This document shows, in pieces, positions 4,630 through 5,906 of a stretch of DNA of 5,906 nucleotides. Positions within the stretch are counted from its first letter, which is position 1. Every line of letters begins with the position of its first letter. The notes beneath the pieces are model-generated. The model saw nothing but the letters and a program-made list of their open reading frames with translations. It was not told the origin of the DNA and made no database searches. Position numbers and translations under genes: made by a program. This DNA is from Gammaproteobacteria bacterium (GTDB lineage: Bacteria; Pseudomonadota; Gammaproteobacteria; DSM-26407): NCBI GenBank assembly GCA_028694565.1, contig JAQVKR010000183.1:1-5906 (forward strand). The letters run 5' to 3'.

Positions 4630-5906
4630 TCAGCCGGTCTGGGCAAGCCCCGCCAGGACGCAGCGCAGGACGCCGTAGGGATAGCCGCCGTCGAGGGCGT
4701 CGTAGGTCTCCCGCAGCCGGGCGCCGTCGGGGGCCCCATGGGCCAGCAGGGCGTCCTGCACCATCGCCATCTCCGGGGCTTCCAGCGTCACCACCTCGTC
4801 CAGGGCGACCTCGCCGGCGGCGATGGCCGCGGCGAGATGGGCATAGACGGTGTCCGGGCGCAGGCCGCGGCGGGTGGCGATGGCGTTCACGTCGAAGCCG
4901 AGCCGGAACAGGGAGAGGGTCTCCATGGCCGTATCGGCGCGATTCTCGTCGCCATCCTCGTGCATGCGGATGATCTCCAGGAACGCGTCGCCGTAGCGTT
5001 CCAGCTTGCGCGCCACGACCCCGGCCACCTGGGCCAGCTGGGCGCCGGTGCGGGGGCGGCGCTCCATCATCTCCATCAGGGTGGCGTCATGGAAAATGAC
5101 GTAGGGGGGCACGCCTTCCTCCTCGGCCAGTTGCCGCCGGCGGGCCCGCAGCGCCTCCCACAGCCGCTCGCTCTCGGCGTCCACGAACCGCGTGCCGCGG
5201 CGTGCCGCGCTCCTGCGGCTCTGGCGCTCGGGGTCGCGGCGCAGCTCCAGGTTCGCCTCGCCGCGCAGCAGCGGCCGGCAGGCCTCGGTGAGGCGCAGCC
5301 CGCCGTAACCCTCCGGGTCCACCGCCAGCAGCCCGCGCGCCACCAGCTGGCGGAACACGGAGCGCCACTGGGTGGCGGAGAGCGCGCGGCCGATGCCGAA
5401 GGTGGAGAGGCGCTGGTGGCCGAATTCCCGCACCCGCTCGTTGTCCTTGCCGGTGAGGATGTCCACCAGGTGGCTGACGCCGAAGCGCTGGCCGCTGCGG
5501 TAGACGCAGGAGAGCGCCTTGCGCGCCGCCTCGGTGGCGTCCCAGGTGGCCACCGGCTCCAGGCAGGTGTCGCAGTTGCCGCAGGGCTCATTGAGGGTCT
5601 CGCCGAAATAGCGCAGCAGCGCCTGGCGGCGGCAGGTGGTGAGCTCGCACAGCCCCAGCATCGCCTCCAGCCGCTGGCGCTCGATGCGCTTGTGGAAGTC
5701 GTCGGCCTCGGAGGACGCCAGGATCTGGCGCAGGGTGATGACATCCTGCAGGCCGTAGGCCATCCAGGCGTCGGCGGGGAGCCCGTCGCGGCCGGCGCGG
5801 CCGGTCTCCTGGTAGTAGGCCTCCACGCTGCGGGGCAGGTCCAGGTGGGCGACGAAGCGCACGTTGGGCTTGTCGATGCCCATCCCGAAGGCGATGGTGG
5901 CCACCA
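4630..5906 (-). CDS. recQ: ATP-dependent DNA helicase RecQ (C-terminal part; 5' end outside window)
   Basis: This is a partial gene. The 425 codons present cover the end of the helicase core to the stop at 4630-4632. The first full codon (GTG at 5902-5904) is an internal Val of helicase motif V ([13 protein letters not shown]), not a start. Motif VI is [10 protein letters not shown] (residues 32-41, counting that Val as 1). The RecQ zinc-binding cysteines are C91, C108, C111 and C114 (TTCRRQ, then PCGNCDTC), with the same spacing as E. coli C380/397/400/403. The RQC winged helix follows (about 120-225, with [12 protein letters not shown]). The HRDC domain is at about 243-315 ([11 protein letters not shown]). 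About 100 further residues after HRDC contain an HTH-like segment ([21 protein letters not shown]), as in long-form RecQ of pseudomonads. RecQ unwinds DNA 3'-5' in recombination and replication repair. No internal stop or frameshift was seen. Confidence 0.97.
   Translation of the reverse strand, partial: VATIAFGMGIDKPNVRFVAHLDLPRSVEAYYQETGRAGRDGLPADAWMAYGLQDVITLRQILASSEADDFHKRIERQRLEAMLGLCELTTCRRQALLRYFGETLNEPCGNCDTCLEPVATWDATEAARKALSCVYRSGQRFGVSHLVDILTGKDNERVREFGHQRLSTFGIGRALSATQWRSVFRQLVARGLLAVDPEGYGGLRLTEACRPLLRGEANLELRRDPERQSRRSAARRGTRFVDAESERLWEALRARRRQLAEEEGVPPYVIFHDATLMEMMERRPRTGAQLAQVAGVVARKLERYGDAFLEIIRMHEDGDENRADTAMETLSLFRLGFDVNAIATRRGLRPDTVYAHLAAAIAAGEVALDEVVTLEAPEMAMVQDALLAHGAPDGARLRETYDALDGGYPYGVLRCVLAGLAQTG

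Noticed and set aside
5902..5904. GTG as the start of RecQ
   Set aside because: It encodes the first Val of helicase motif V. The gene continues past the window edge, so this is an internal codon.

Overview
The window is high-GC bacterial DNA. It most likely comes from a gammaproteobacterium. The basis for this is a SlyX protein whose last residues are almost identical to the enterobacterial ones, a YhaJ/YqjF/YqjG-like gene set, a c-type cytochrome with a heme motif, and a long-form RecQ. The exact genus cannot be read from the sequence. I saw no tRNA, rRNA, insertion sequence, CRISPR array or integrase.

Layout. Positions 1-213 are simple-sequence DNA: a 7-bp repeat (1-20), then 24 tandem 8-bp units (22-213). 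These run to within 2 bases of the start codon of slyX (+, 216-419). A LysR-type regulator (-, 496-1395) converges on slyX. It is divergent from a three-gene + strand cluster across a strikingly AT-rich 129-bp spacer. The cluster is a WrbA/flavodoxin-like flavoprotein (1525-2112), a DoxX-family membrane protein (2158-2541) and a glutathionyl-hydroquinone reductase (2581-3552). Three - strand genes follow: a small periplasmic cytochrome c (3616-3933), a secreted glycine-zipper protein with a Tyr/Arg-rich tail (4152-4526), and the C-terminal part of RecQ helicase (4630-5906, cut by the window edge).

How the genes fit together. The LysR gene and its three neighbours look like an inducible quinone or electrophile defence unit. 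The flavoprotein probably reduces quinones. The Xi-class glutathione transferase removes glutathione from glutathionyl-hydroquinones. The DoxX protein is the usual membrane companion. The unit resembles the E. coli YhaJ regulator with its yqjF-yqjG targets, with a flavodoxin-like gene added at the front. The divergent spacer holds two LysR-type T-N11-A dyads about 41 bp apart. It also holds a perfect 9-bp inverted repeat whose right arm contains most of the Shine-Dalgarno sequence of the first gene.

Most notable non-coding structure: the octamer array used as the leader of slyX, which has no Shine-Dalgarno sequence; the SD-masking inverted repeat at 1470-1517; a perfect 14-bp stem at 4082-4127 just after the glycine-zipper gene; and two mutually exclusive stems upstream of the cytochrome gene.
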